DNA from: Microcaldota archaeon
Lineage (GTDB): Archaea; Micrarchaeota; Micrarchaeia; Micrarchaeales; Micrarchaeaceae
Direction: 5' to 3'
Assembly: GCA_021801905.1 (NCBI GenBank)
Contig: JAKABJ010000005.1
Coordinates: forward strand, 1 to 35,032
Length of the DNA stretch: 35,032 bases
Each line of letters opens with the position of its first letter. Position 1 is the stretch's first letter. A model generated the notes under the pieces. That model was not told the origin of the DNA. It ran no database searches and saw nothing but the letters and a program-made list of their open reading frames with translations. The position numbers were made by a program, and so were the translations under genes. Of the stretch, positions 9,219-16,689 are shown one piece after another.

Positions 9219-9719
9219 TCAAACGGCTTCCCCATCTGCCTCTTTGGCTATTATCACTGAAGCCGGCCTGATCATTATGCCATTTAATGAATATCCCTTC
9301 TTTACAACCTCTATAATTGTCCCAGGACTTTTTTTATTGTCAAACCTTGAGAGGATTATCTCATGCTTATAAGGGTCAAATGCCCCGCTGGCTTCTATCT
9401 CGCTAAGACCCGCCCTTTTAAGCGAATCCATCAGGTTAGAATAAACCATCTCTATCCCTTTTGAAACCTGTTTTGCTTCAGAGTTTCCATATGCCATTAA
9501 TGCAAGTTCAAACTCGTCCAGTACGGGCAAGATTCCTCTGAGAAGCTCTGCCTTTCCTATGTCCTTGGCTTTTTCAATGTCCGCTCTTGTCCTTTTCTTG
9601 TAATTGTCAAATTCCGCTGCAAGCCTTAACATTCTCTCCTTCATGTCAGAGTCTTGATTATGATGTGGCTCCTTAGTTTCCTCTTCTTTTTCAGCATCAG
9701 CCTTCTTTCCGGCATCCAC
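9219..9719 (-). CDS. grpE: Nucleotide exchange factor GrpE
   Basis: Exchange factor that releases ADP from DnaK. Seen: an acidic, charged N-terminus, a long dimerising helix (about 25-75, AEFDNYKKRTRADIEKAK), then the compact beta domain with GAFDPYKHEIIL and VVKKGYSLNGIMIRPASVIIA, the family C-terminal signature. The listed start is GTG 9719, the only usual start codon in frame after the preceding gene. It has no GGTG signal. The frame is open further, to an ATA codon at 9773-9771 that has GGTG exactly five bases upstream and overlaps the stop of the regulator gene, so the native protein may be 184 residues. Confidence 0.93.
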   Translation of the reverse strand: MDAGKKADAEKEEETKEPHHNQDSDMKERMLRLAAEFDNYKKRTRADIEKAKDIGKAELLRGILPVLDEFELALMAYGNSEAKQVSKGIEMVYSNLMDSLKRAGLSEIEASGAFDPYKHEIILSRFDNKKSPGTIIEVVKKGYSLNGIMIRPASVIIAKEADGEAV

Positions 9720-9769
9720 TTTTTCGTTATTATCCTTTCTCTTGCTTGCCTCCTTTTCTTCCTCTCCGC

Positions 9770-10195
9770 TTATAAAATCACCTTTTTGCCGATCTTGTTC
9801 GGTCTTGGCTGCATAAGGCTGTCAAATTCCTTTGCAACATCAAGCATACGCTGCATCTCTCTTTCAATGTCATATTCGAGTTCTTCTATTACTTTGGACA
9901 TCTCGTTTGCCCTTAGATAATATTTCCTGCCTTTCTTTATCGCAATTCCTGTTTCTATAAATCTATTCAAATGGTATATCACTGTACTTCTTGATAGTTC
10001 TATGCCAAAGTTTATTTCTGAGCTGGAGACTCCATCATTTGCCCTGGCAGAGTAAAAAAGCTCCTTGAGTATCTTCTCCTCTATTTCGCCATTATCATTT
10101 GCAGAAAGTCCAAGAGCGGTGCAGAACCATTTAAGCAAAGCCTCTGGATTATCAGTGTCCGGCCTCTCCAATGATCTGATCGCTATCTTTTGCAT
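9770..10195 (-). CDS. Winged-helix regulator, candidate heat-shock operon repressor
   Basis: First gene of the grpE-dnaK-dnaJ operon. The 141-residue protein has a winged-helix core (about 30-90: EIEEKILKELFYSARANDGVSSSEI, then LSRSTVIYHLNRFIETGIAIKKGRKYYLR, ending in the wing) and a C-terminal helix (MSKVIEELEYDIEREMQRML) suited to dimerisation. Start ATG 10195 is chosen over an upstream TTG at 10261 because a TATA-like ATTTAAAT lies 25 bases before it, giving a leaderless mRNA. The position suggests an HrcA-like role in heat-shock control, but the sequence is not HrcA; the family cannot be named with confidence. Its stop overlaps the possible ATA start of grpE. Confidence 0.8.
   Translation of the reverse strand: MQKIAIRSLERPDTDNPEALLKWFCTALGLSANDNGEIEEKILKELFYSARANDGVSSSEINFGIELSRSTVIYHLNRFIETGIAIKKGRKYYLRANEMSKVIEELEYDIEREMQRMLDVAKEFDSLMQPRPNKIGKKVIL
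9771..9782 (-). promoter_or_regulatory. GGTG ribosome binding site pointing to an ATA start for grpE
   Basis: On the minus strand GGTG (9782-9779) is followed by ATTTT and then ATA (9773-9771), in frame with grpE. The same GGTG-five-base arrangement precedes clear starts at 224, 1256, 5903 and 31779. The ATA overlaps the TAA stop of the upstream gene as ATAA, mimicking the common ATGA coupling overlap. Confidence 0.5.
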
Positions 10196-10214
10196 GAATA
10201 TATTATGTTCCAAT

Positions 10215-10224
10215 AAATTTAAAT
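10215..10224 (-). promoter_or_regulatory. TATA box of the hsp operon
   Basis: On the minus strand ATTTAAATTT (10224-10215) is centred 25 bases before ATG 10195, the spacing expected when transcription begins at the start codon. Confidence 0.6.
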
Positions 10225-10252
10225 ATTTTTCTATTTTTATCAAAATTAATTG

Positions 10253-10277
10253 ATATGTCAATTTAAAACTGACATAT
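10253..10277. promoter_or_regulatory. Inverted repeat, candidate operator of the hsp operon
   Basis: ATATGTCA (10253-10260) and TGACATAT (10270-10277) form a perfect 8-bp inverted repeat with a 9-base AT-rich spacer. It lies about 45 bases upstream of the TATA box, immediately before the winged-helix gene. Half-sites are 17 bases apart, suited to a dimeric winged-helix protein. The site's position upstream of TATA could mean activation as well as repression. Confidence 0.45.
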
Positions 10278-10355
10278 TATAAAAGCAATATAAGAAAAAA
10301 GCAATCATTATAATAGTGCCCCCTTAAACTGCCTGGATTTCCAGCTCACACTGAT

Positions 10356-10370
10356 AAAAAAAAGCTTTTT
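10356..10370 (-). terminator. T-tract terminator after the 10408-10893 gene
   Basis: Eight consecutive T on the minus strand (10363-10356), preceded by AAAAAGC, about 45 bases after the stop codon. Archaeal RNA polymerase and aCPSF1 terminate at such tracts. Confidence 0.45.
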
Positions 10371-10407
10371 ATGCTGAATTGAACTTTTAGAATATAAATG
10401 CATTGAT

Positions 10408-10893
10408 TTATTTGCGCACATTGTTGCTTAAAATCTCTATACTGTTTCTGCTTATAAATAAGCTCAGCATCTCTTTGCCTTTATTTCTTAATGCATCTGC
10501 CTCTTCAGAAGGCATCCTATTTGGCATTATAAAATTAATAGGAGATGCACCCGTCTGCACCAAGAAAGGAGTGCAATCCATGGGATAAGTCGCGCGTATT
10601 TTTGATTCCAAATCAGAGATTTCGTGCTTATCCACACCATAAACAGCGCTTTGTGTAGCAGAATGATCTAAGAAAGATCCTGTAAAAAAATTGCATATCT
10701 CTGTATTCGATTCTGAGTATATTCTTTCAAGCACGGCTCCTAGCACACGCCTTGCAATGGTTTCTTTTTCTCTGTCGGTTTTTTTGATTGCGTTGTAAAC
10801 CTCTCTCTCCAGATGGTGTGCAACAGAAATCAATTTAGACTCGCTCAAGTTATCTGCGCTAATTGGCGTCTTATTATGGAAAAAGTTCACCAT
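10408..10893 (-). CDS. Hypothetical protein (161 aa)
   Basis: I do not recognise this protein. It is soluble, with a helical N-terminal half (SKLISVAHHLEREVYNAIKKTDREKETIARRVLGAVLERI) and a mixed C-terminal half containing YPMDCTPFLVQTGASPINFIMP. No catalytic signature is apparent. ATG 10893 has a TATA-like ATATAAAAGC about 22 bases upstream on the minus strand, supporting a leaderless transcript. It sits alone between tRNA-Val and the hsp operon. Confidence 0.65.
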   Translation of the reverse strand: MVNFFHNKTPISADNLSESKLISVAHHLEREVYNAIKKTDREKETIARRVLGAVLERIYSESNTEICNFFTGSFLDHSATQSAVYGVDKHEISDLESKIRATYPMDCTPFLVQTGASPINFIMPNRMPSEEADALRNKGKEMLSLFISRNSIEILSNNVRK

Positions 10894-10972
10894 ATAATCA
10901 TATTACGATGCTTTTATATGATATTTATTAATTGCCACAGGGACGACAATGTGCGTAATCGTAGGTTATGAA

Positions 10973-11044
10973 TGGGTCTGGGGAGAATTGAACTCCCGAT
11001 CTTCACCTTGTGAAGGTGACGTCTTACCATTCGACTACAGACCC
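10973..11044 (-). tRNA. tRNA-Val (anticodon CAC)
   Basis: The minus strand folds as a full cloverleaf: acceptor GGGTCTG/CAGACCC, D arm GTC...GAC, anticodon stem TCACC/GGTGA around loop TTCACAA, T arm GGGAG/CTCCC with loop TTCAATT, and discriminator A at 10973. Loop positions 34-36 read CAC, which decodes GUG (Val). CCA is not encoded and no intron is seen. Confidence 0.95.
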
Positions 11045-11107
11045 GAAATCTGCCTGTTTGGATTTTCCCACTTACGTTTATAATATTTGCCTATTTAATA
11101 TTGCTTT

Positions 11108-11641
11108 ATGAATTTATATACGGGAAAGGGTGATCTCGGAGAAACAGATACCCTCGGGCGAGGCAGGATCTCAAAGGATTCTCCAATAGCTGGACTTCTT
11201 GGAGATATAGACGAATTGGTAAGCAGCATTGGTTTGGCAATATCCTTCATAGGGCAAGAGGATCTTACAGACTTATTATCAGAACTGCAAAATAAATTAT
11301 TTAAGGTAAGTGCGGACGTTGTTTCATCTTCAAGCAAAAAGGTAAAAAATATAGATAAGAAGGATGTGGAGTGGCTTGAGAAAGAAACTGATAAGATTTC
11401 TGAGGGTTTGCCAAAAACTAAAAAATTTGTGCTGCCGGGACGCAGCCAAGAGTCTGCGCTGCTCCACGTCTCAAGGGCCATAGCAAGACGCGCCGAGAGG
11501 TCTGCTGTAGCTGCTTCAAAATCATATGAGATATCACCGGAAGTGCTTGCATTTATGAACAGGACATCATCCTTCCTGTTTGCGTGCGCTTTGCTGGCAA
11601 ATAAAAATAAGGGGAAGGATGAAAAAAACCCTTCTTATTAA
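11108..11641 (+). CDS. Cob(I)alamin adenosyltransferase, PduO type
   Basis: ATP:cob(I)alamin adenosyltransferase, which makes adenosylcobalamin. Seen: the N-terminal ATP motif YTGKGDLGETDTLGRGRISKD (4-24), GDIDEL at 32-37, and the signature FVLPGRSQESALLHVSRAIARRAERS (107-132) of the trimeric PduO family. The 177 residues are normal. No cobalamin-dependent enzyme or transporter is in the window, so salvage of external cobinamide/cobalamin is inferred. ATG 11108 is the first start after the tRNA promoter region. The gene converges with scpB and their stop codons overlap. Confidence 0.88.
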   Translation: MNLYTGKGDLGETDTLGRGRISKDSPIAGLLGDIDELVSSIGLAISFIGQEDLTDLLSELQNKLFKVSADVVSSSSKKVKNIDKKDVEWLEKETDKISEGLPKTKKFVLPGRSQESALLHVSRAIARRAERSAVAASKSYEISPEVLAFMNRTSSFLFACALLANKNKGKDEKNPSY

Positions 11642-12144
11642 GCCGCGCCTGTTCCTGTAAGGTTAAAGTACTCCTTGAATTTCTGTGTAGTCTCAAGCCT
11701 TTTACTCCTTCCCTCCCTCTGCGCTTTTATAAAATCATTATCTGTAAGCTCTTTTACATATATGTATGTGGTGCTTCCAAAAGCTTTCACTATCATGCTT
11801 TGTGATATTGGCTCGTTTTTGCTTATGTATGCCAATATTTTCAAAGCCCCTTTGGATATGTCTGGCTGTCCTGCCAGGGCGCTCACTATCTTTCCGTACG
11901 GGTCCTTGACGCTCATTACATACTTATCCCCAATCTTCAGTATGCACAAAGAATTTCTGCTTGATTTTGAGTTTTCCACCATCTGGTCAAGTATTTTCTT
12001 TACGTATCCTATTGATGCGATTCCCACTATGCCAGCAAGTTCATCAGCAGACATCGCCCTGCCAGAAACAAATAAAGCAGCCTCCAGGATGTTCTCCTTT
12101 TCATTAGCTTCAGGATACTCGCTCTTTTCTTCCAATCTTTTCAC
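11638..12144 (-). CDS. scpB: Segregation and condensation protein B (ScpB)
   Basis: Winged-helix subunit of the SMC-ScpA-ScpB condensin. Seen: two winged-helix domains (about 15-90 and 95-160), with ENILEAALFVSGRAMSADELAGIVG at the start and GALKILAYISKNEPISQSMIVKAFGSTTYIYVKELTDNDFI as the conserved core. Start is GTG 12144 or TTG 12135; GGTG sits six bases before the TTG and overlaps the GTG, favouring TTG. It overlaps scpA by 35 bases, so translation is likely coupled. No smc gene lies in the window. Confidence 0.88.
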   Translation of the reverse strand: MKRLEEKSEYPEANEKENILEAALFVSGRAMSADELAGIVGIASIGYVKKILDQMVENSKSSRNSLCILKIGDKYVMSVKDPYGKIVSALAGQPDISKGALKILAYISKNEPISQSMIVKAFGSTTYIYVKELTDNDFIKAQREGRSKRLETTQKFKEYFNLTGTGAA

Positions 12145-12847
12145 CAGTAATCTTTATCAGTATCTCGCCGAAAAAATCTTCTTGGAAGATTCCTATCTTG
12201 TTTTCATGAGCAAGGAAGAGCACAGGCACAAATACGTTTGTCAGTATCTTTTCCAGGTCCGAAAACTCAGAGGATAAAATTGAGAATGTTGTCATTCCTT
12301 CCTTATCCGCAATGCTTGTTATGCTTTTCATTAACTTCTCTTTCTTTTCGTCTATGTCTTCTGTTTCTATAACTATATTTATCGGCGCAACCATGCGCTC
12401 ATGCTCTATTTTTCTTTCCGTTTCAACTTTAATTGCAGAGTCCAAAGCAGATAGAAGCTCCTCCAATGTCACCTTTCTTTTTGGCTGCATTCTGGATCTC
12501 GGCATCAATGCATCTACCTCTGGTCTTGCCGTATGCATTTCAGCAGAATCCGCAGACGCTTCTTCCATGTTCACTTGAGTAAATATGGATAAGGTATCGC
12601 TTTTCATCCTAAGCAATATGGATGTCGCAAGCACAATATTTGCAGGCACTTTCAACTCCAGCACTTTCATTCTTCTTACTACTGAGAGGTATTCGTCTAA
12701 AACTTTAGATATGTCTATATCCCAAGGGTCAAGCTTATTTGATGTAACTAGCTCTATAAGTAGCTCTCTCCAAGTAGAGTTCTGGACAAAGTCTTGGAGG
12801 TTCATTTCATGATGAACCACTGCCGTGGTCGCCTCGGTCGTCGCCAT
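12110..12847 (-). CDS. scpA: Segregation and condensation protein A (ScpA)
   Basis: Kleisin subunit that bridges the SMC heads. Seen: N-terminal helical domain with WRELLIELVTSNKLDPWDIDISKVLDEYL (family hallmark) and VPANIVLATSILLRMKSDTL, a polar linker (about 95-130), and a C-terminal winged helix (about 180-240). The 245 residues are normal. ATG 12847 is used; a TATA-like TTTTTTAAAG about 30 bases upstream fits near-leaderless transcription. An alternative start is the Met before NLQDFV. Operon with scpB. Confidence 0.9.
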   Translation of the reverse strand: MATTEATTAVVHHEMNLQDFVQNSTWRELLIELVTSNKLDPWDIDISKVLDEYLSVVRRMKVLELKVPANIVLATSILLRMKSDTLSIFTQVNMEEASADSAEMHTARPEVDALMPRSRMQPKRKVTLEELLSALDSAIKVETERKIEHERMVAPINIVIETEDIDEKKEKLMKSITSIADKEGMTTFSILSSEFSDLEKILTNVFVPVLFLAHENKIGIFQEDFFGEILIKITGEKIGRKERVS

Positions 12848-12901
12848 CTAACCTGATATTATTATGTAGCAAAACTTTAAAAAACAGGTTGGGATGGGGC
12901 A

Positions 12902-13936
12902 TTATCCTTTATTCAAGCGCAAATCCAGGACAACCTCTATTTCACTATGAGAATAATCCCTAACTTTCCTCCATTTGAGCAGTTTAAGCTTTCCGGAATC
13001 GCCGAGCTCCTTCCTCAGCTTTTTCATAGCTTCCCTTGCGGGGTTATCTTTTTTAACAAACATGTAGATATGAATATTTCCCTTATCTTTCGAGATCCCG
13101 GCTGCGTGTGCAATAAAACTATGGCTGTCTTTTGGTAAAGGCATTATTATTCTATCAGCGAAATTCTCATAATGTTTTGCAACTTTTCCAACATCTCCCC
13201 ATACTGGAACAACATTCTTTAGCTTGTTAATCAGTATATTCTTTTTCATCATCTCATATGCGCTCTTGTTTAGTTCTATGGCAACAACACTGGAACGTGG
13301 GTTTTTTTTAGCTAACTCCACAGCAAAAGGCCCCACTCCTGCAAACAGTACCATTACATTTTCCTTTCCTTTTGATAGTGCAGATATCCTCTGTCGTTCA
13401 AAAGAAAGCCTAACAGAGAAAAAAGTCTTCCTGACATCAAAGACAAACCTGCATCCATTCTCTATCATGTCGGCAACGTATGTTCTTTTTCCTGCAACGT
13501 AGCTGAGTTTTCTTATTCTGTATCTGCCTGATACCGGTCCCGCCTTTGCAAGGACCGTAGTTATCCTTTTTGACGAGCTCATTATTTCCTCAGAGTATCT
13601 TTTTGCTGCTCTAGATGAAGGATTATCAGTTTCTACAATGGCAATGTTACCAAGTATGTCGTATCCTTTGGCTACCTCTTTGTTCCTGTTTATTTTGCTC
13701 TTCGCATTGCCCTGCGCTCTCCCCTTTTTCTCAATAAGCATTCCCCCATTTTGTCTGATAAGCTTTTTAATGGTTGCAGTTGCAATAGTAACTGGAAATA
13801 GAACATAGCTGTCGCTATGCAGGACATCTGCATTATTTGCCAATAGGTTATTTTTGGCCAATGCGTCCCTTAGCTTCTCGGCATGTTTTTTCTGCACTTT
13901 TGCGTAATGCATATAAGCATCTACAAAAATTGACAA
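12902..13936 (-). CDS. trm5: tRNA (guanine37-N1)-methyltransferase Trm5
   Basis: Methylates G37 next to the anticodon to prevent frameshifting. Seen: an N-terminal D1-like region, the family core YDILGNIAIVE (about 92-102), KLSYVAGKRTYVADMIENGCRFVFDVRKTFFSVRLSFERQRI, the AdoMet loop VLFAGVGPFAVELA and MPLPKDSHSF, which aligns with the NLP/MPLP motif of archaeal Trm5 enzymes. The length of 344 is typical. The start is uncertain: TTG 13936 gives the full N-terminus, while ATG 13912 would remove eight residues. Divergent from spt5 with 36 bases between them, so their promoters overlap. Confidence 0.9.
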   Translation of the reverse strand: MSIFVDAYMHYAKVQKKHAEKLRDALAKNNLLANNADVLHSDSYVLFPVTIATATIKKLIRQNGGMLIEKKGRAQGNAKSKINRNKEVAKGYDILGNIAIVETDNPSSRAAKRYSEEIMSSSKRITTVLAKAGPVSGRYRIRKLSYVAGKRTYVADMIENGCRFVFDVRKTFFSVRLSFERQRISALSKGKENVMVLFAGVGPFAVELAKKNPRSSVVAIELNKSAYEMMKKNILINKLKNVVPVWGDVGKVAKHYENFADRIIMPLPKDSHSFIAHAAGISKDKGNIHIYMFVKKDNPAREAMKKLRKELGDSGKLKLLKWRKVRDYSHSEIEVVLDLRLNKG

Positions 13937-13972
13937 ACGCGATTAATTAAGATTTAACCAATGTAATATGTT

Positions 13973-14431
13973 ATGAGTGATTTTATGTTTTTCGTTGTAA
14001 AAGTAACATCTGGGCAGGAAAAGATTGCTGCTAACATGCTTCAGAACAAATCATCAAAGGAACCGCTTCCCATTTACTCGATACTTGTTGTGGAGGGAAT
14101 GCGCGGTTATATAATCGTCGAAGCGGAGGACGAATTAGCAGTAAGAAGCTTTATAACAAAGGAGAGGAATATACGCGGCGTGCTGCCTAAACCATTGAGC
14201 GATGCAGAAGTGGAAAAGCTACTCGCTACAAAAACATATGCACAAGAGATTGCAAATGGCGACATAGTTGAATTTACTGGAGGCCCGTTTAAAGGATATA
14301 AAGCAAAAGTGCTCAGAGTTGACGAAGCCAAGAGCGATATAACGGTTGAACTTATGGATGTTGTAGTTCCTATACCTATAACTACAAAGATGGCTACAGC
14401 AAGAGTGATACAAAAAAAACAGAAGAGCTGA
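13973..14431 (+). CDS. spt5: Transcription elongation factor Spt5 (archaeal NusG)
   Basis: Clamp-binding elongation factor, functional with Spt4, and partner of aCPSF1 in termination. Seen: NGN domain (about 5-90: FFVVKVTSGQEKIAANML, YIIVEAEDELAVRSFI, IRGVLPKPLS) and a KOW domain (about 95-145: NGDIVEFTGGPFKGYKAKVLRVDEAKSDITVEL). The 152 residues match archaeal Spt5. Five bases before rpl11, the conserved archaeal order; secE is not upstream here. Confidence 0.95.
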   Translation: MSDFMFFVVKVTSGQEKIAANMLQNKSSKEPLPIYSILVVEGMRGYIIVEAEDELAVRSFITKERNIRGVLPKPLSDAEVEKLLATKTYAQEIANGDIVEFTGGPFKGYKAKVLRVDEAKSDITVELMDVVVPIPITTKMATARVIQKKQKS

Positions 14432-14435
14432 GAAA

Positions 14436-14903
14436 ATGGCAGAAGTAACTATAACCGGATTGGTTGAAGGAGGAAAAGCAACAGGTGGGCCACCGCTCGG
14501 ACCGGCATTGGGGCCGCTTGGAGTTCCTATAAATGATATAATAAAGGAGATTAACGAGAAAACAAAGTCATTTGAAGGGTTAAAGATACCTGTAAAAGTA
14601 ATAGTGGACAATTCAACAAAGAAATTTAGGATTGAAGTAGGAGCCCCATCAACAAGCGCCCTGATACTGAAAGAGGTAGGTGCGCAGACCGGTGCCAAGA
14701 CAAAGGAGGAGTCCATAGGTAACATAAGCATAGAGCAGGCGAAGAAGATAGCCAAGGCAAAGGAGCAGACAATGTACGGCGGCTCAATAGCAGCCAAGGT
14801 TAAGCAGGTGCTAGGCACGTGCAAAAGCATGGGAGTCAAATGCGAGAACGAGGACCCAAAAATAATAATAAAGAAGATAGACAGCGGAGAAATAAAGGTC
14901 TGA
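14436..14903 (+). CDS. rpl11: Ribosomal protein uL11
   Basis: Large-subunit protein of the GTPase-associated centre that binds 23S rRNA helices 43/44. Seen: N-terminal PPLGPALGPLGVP, then KVIVDNSTKKFRIEVGAPSTSALILKEVG and the C-terminal rRNA-binding region with GTCKSMGVKCENEDPK. Length 155 is usual. Co-transcribed with spt5. The expected following genes uL1, uL10 and P1 are absent, since the next 292 bases are non-coding and carry an inverted repeat. Confidence 0.96.
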   Translation: MAEVTITGLVEGGKATGGPPLGPALGPLGVPINDIIKEINEKTKSFEGLKIPVKVIVDNSTKKFRIEVGAPSTSALILKEVGAQTGAKTKEESIGNISIEQAKKIAKAKEQTMYGGSIAAKVKQVLGTCKSMGVKCENEDPKIIIKKIDSGEIKV

Positions 14904-15195
14904 ATGAGAAGAGCGCTTGATTGCCAAGAAAATCCAATTGGAAATAGTGCCTTGAGATGGCTGAAGACTTCGGAAAGCCCCAAATTGAGACAATTATGTC
15001 TTTTTCAGGATTCTGTTGAAAAAGTCAAATTTTGCTTATAAAGTTAGGCCAAATCAGCAAAACCATACACAAGGGCTTTGCTAAAATAGTCAATTTATTA
15101 GCTGACTAAAGTAGTAGTTTTACTTTTTTATCAACAAGGCCATGGGTTACGCAAGGTTTTAATATTAAGTTAAACGTTAGTTATTTGTTGATTAA
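14904..15195. other. Intergenic region with repeat boundary
   Basis: No gene is recognised. The stretch holds the left copy of the long inverted repeat (15006-15060), a hairpin TAGTCA/TGACTA at about 15088-15109, and the AT-rich promoter region of the polyprenyl synthase. Confidence 0.55.
15006..15060 (+). repeat. Left copy of a ~55-base imperfect inverted repeat
   Basis: Starts CAGGATTCTGTTGAAAAA and matches the reverse complement of 18456-18510 at about 47 of 55 positions with one single-base gap; the outer 18 bases are identical. The ends resemble insertion-sequence terminal repeats, but no transposase is present between them. Confidence 0.75.
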
Positions 15196-16317
15196 ATGTC
15201 GGAGAGTAAAATACGTCAGGTTGCTGAAAGAGATAATACAGTTACCGATGTGGAGTTTAAAACCTATGTAAAAACACTTATAGTCGAAAGCATAAACCCT
15301 ACGATAAATGAATTTCTTAAACAGATAGATGCGAATGGTATCGAAAATTTAATAGGAACAAGCAAGTATCAGACAGCATCGAATGCGACAGATAACGGCA
15401 TAGCCAAACCTGCAAATTATTTAATGAATATGGGGGGAAATAGACATAGACCAGTGCTGATGCTCACATTGATTGAAGCACTCGGAGGAGACCGAGTACG
15501 ATTTTTACCATTCTCTATCATACCAGAAATGATTCATAATGCTACGTTGGTGCATGATGATATAGAAGATAATTCATCTATGAGAAGAGACAAAGAGGCA
15601 GTACATGTAAAGTTTGGATTACCTCTTGCAAACAACCTTGGCGATTTCATGTATTATTTTCCTATCGATGCAGTGCTTGAAAAAAACCGTTTGCCTCCTG
15701 AAAAAGAAATCGAAATTGTAAGAATATATCGCAAGAATATGTTAAGGGCAACGGTTGGACAATCGTTTGACCTCACTTGGGGCGAAGGCAGAGTAAAAGC
15801 ATTTGAAATAAGTGAAAGCGAATACTTAAGAATGGTTGAATTGAAGAGCGGTGCTTTGCTTAGAATGGCTGCTGAACTGGCAGGAGTTTTGAGCAATGCG
15901 GATCAGGAAACTATAGATGTGTTAGGCAGAGCGTGTATGGCAATCGGGGTTACATTCCAAATAATAGATGACATAGAGAATCTGAAACCGAGCGAAATTG
16001 CAAGCAAGAAAGGAGGAATTGGCGAAGATATAACAGGAGGGAAGATCACTGTTATGGTCATACATGCATTAAAAGTGGCAAACGATGCAGATAAAGAAAG
16101 ACTTCTTGCAATTCTTGAAGAGCATACAAAAGATAGTACAAAGATAAATGAAGCTATAGCAATAATGGAGAAATATGGTTCGTTCACTTATTCAAGAACT
16201 CTTGCTGAGCAGATAGCGGACGATGCTTGGAATGAATTGGACAAAACTCTTCCATACTCTATAGCAAAAGAGAGGATAAGAACTATGATAAGAGTACTAT
16301 TACACAGAACAAGTTAA
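15196..16317 (+). CDS. Polyprenyl synthase (isoprenyl diphosphate synthase)
   Basis: Trans-isoprenyl diphosphate synthase making GGPP or longer chains for archaeal lipids. Seen: GGNRHRP at 80-86 (usual GGKRxRP, Lys replaced by Asn), first Asp-rich motif DDIED at 121-125 followed by RR, KSGALLRMA, and second motif FQIIDDIEN near 255-262, where the last Asp of DDxxD is Asn. The length of 373 is above the usual 290-340 because of a long N-terminus. Both changes affect Mg/diphosphate binding motifs, so it may be a specialised paralogue or need a partner. ATG 15196 follows an AT-rich promoter. It lies inside the inverted-repeat-bounded block and is more AT-rich than the neighbouring housekeeping genes. 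Confidence 0.88.
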   Translation: MSESKIRQVAERDNTVTDVEFKTYVKTLIVESINPTINEFLKQIDANGIENLIGTSKYQTASNATDNGIAKPANYLMNMGGNRHRPVLMLTLIEALGGDRVRFLPFSIIPEMIHNATLVHDDIEDNSSMRRDKEAVHVKFGLPLANNLGDFMYYFPIDAVLEKNRLPPEKEIEIVRIYRKNMLRATVGQSFDLTWGEGRVKAFEISESEYLRMVELKSGALLRMAAELAGVLSNADQETIDVLGRACMAIGVTFQIIDDIENLKPSEIASKKGGIGEDITGGKITVMVIHALKVANDADKERLLAILEEHTKDSTKINEAIAIMEKYGSFTYSRTLAEQIADDAWNELDKTLPYSIAKERIRTMIRVLLHRTS

Positions 16318-16689
16318 ATCAGCATCTGACATTATACATCAAACTCCTAAAAACTTTGTGTAAGGGTTGGATTTATCCCAAACTCATACATTGCACTTAT
16401 CAAAACTGTTATGTTGCAATCTATTAATTTGCATATTAACTCAGATAGATGTTATTACATATTGAAAAAGAAGATAAGAAACAAAAAACTTGAAAATGAG
16501 GAGTAAATTAGCAACCCTCATTGTTTATTAGCAAGATATAAGTTTATTAGCAAAACCATGCACAAGCATAGCTTTTTATATTATAGGATGCTTTATATTA
16601 GCACGGAAGAAGGAAGGTCTGAAGGAATCTTTTATGGAATCTTTGACGGCTCTAATTCTTACGTAAAAAGAAAAAAACAAAGTGAATAT
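16318..16689. promoter_or_regulatory. Long upstream region of the RGG-TRAM gene with ATTAGCAA repeats
   Basis: Mostly AT-rich non-coding. ATTAGCAA occurs at 16507-16514, 16527-16534 and 16546-16553, spaced 20 and 19 bases, with a shortened copy (ATTAGCA) at 16597-16603. TATA-like boxes at about 16573-16583 and 16591-16600 lie downstream of the three repeats. Transcription from these would give a leader of about 70-90 bases before ATG 16690. An open frame runs back to ATG 16558, but its first 44 codons are not protein-like. Confidence 0.45.

Noticed and set aside
13130-13145. Loss of the catalytic Asn in Trm5 (MPLP instead of NLP)
   Set aside because: MPLP is, to my recollection, a usual variant in archaeal Trm5 sequences, so it is not a sign of inactivation.
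14219-14983. 254-codon minus-strand frame opposite spt5-rpl11
   Set aside because: Antisense to two conserved genes and without any domain; membrane-like sequence comes from the reverse of ribosomal-protein codons.
14904-15000. C/D box small RNA after rpl11
   Set aside because: No RUGAUGA and CUGA pair in the right order was found.
16507-16553. ATTAGCAA repeats as a CRISPR array
   Set aside because: The repeats are only eight bases with 11-12-base gaps; no CRISPR-length repeats or cas genes are present anywhere in the window.
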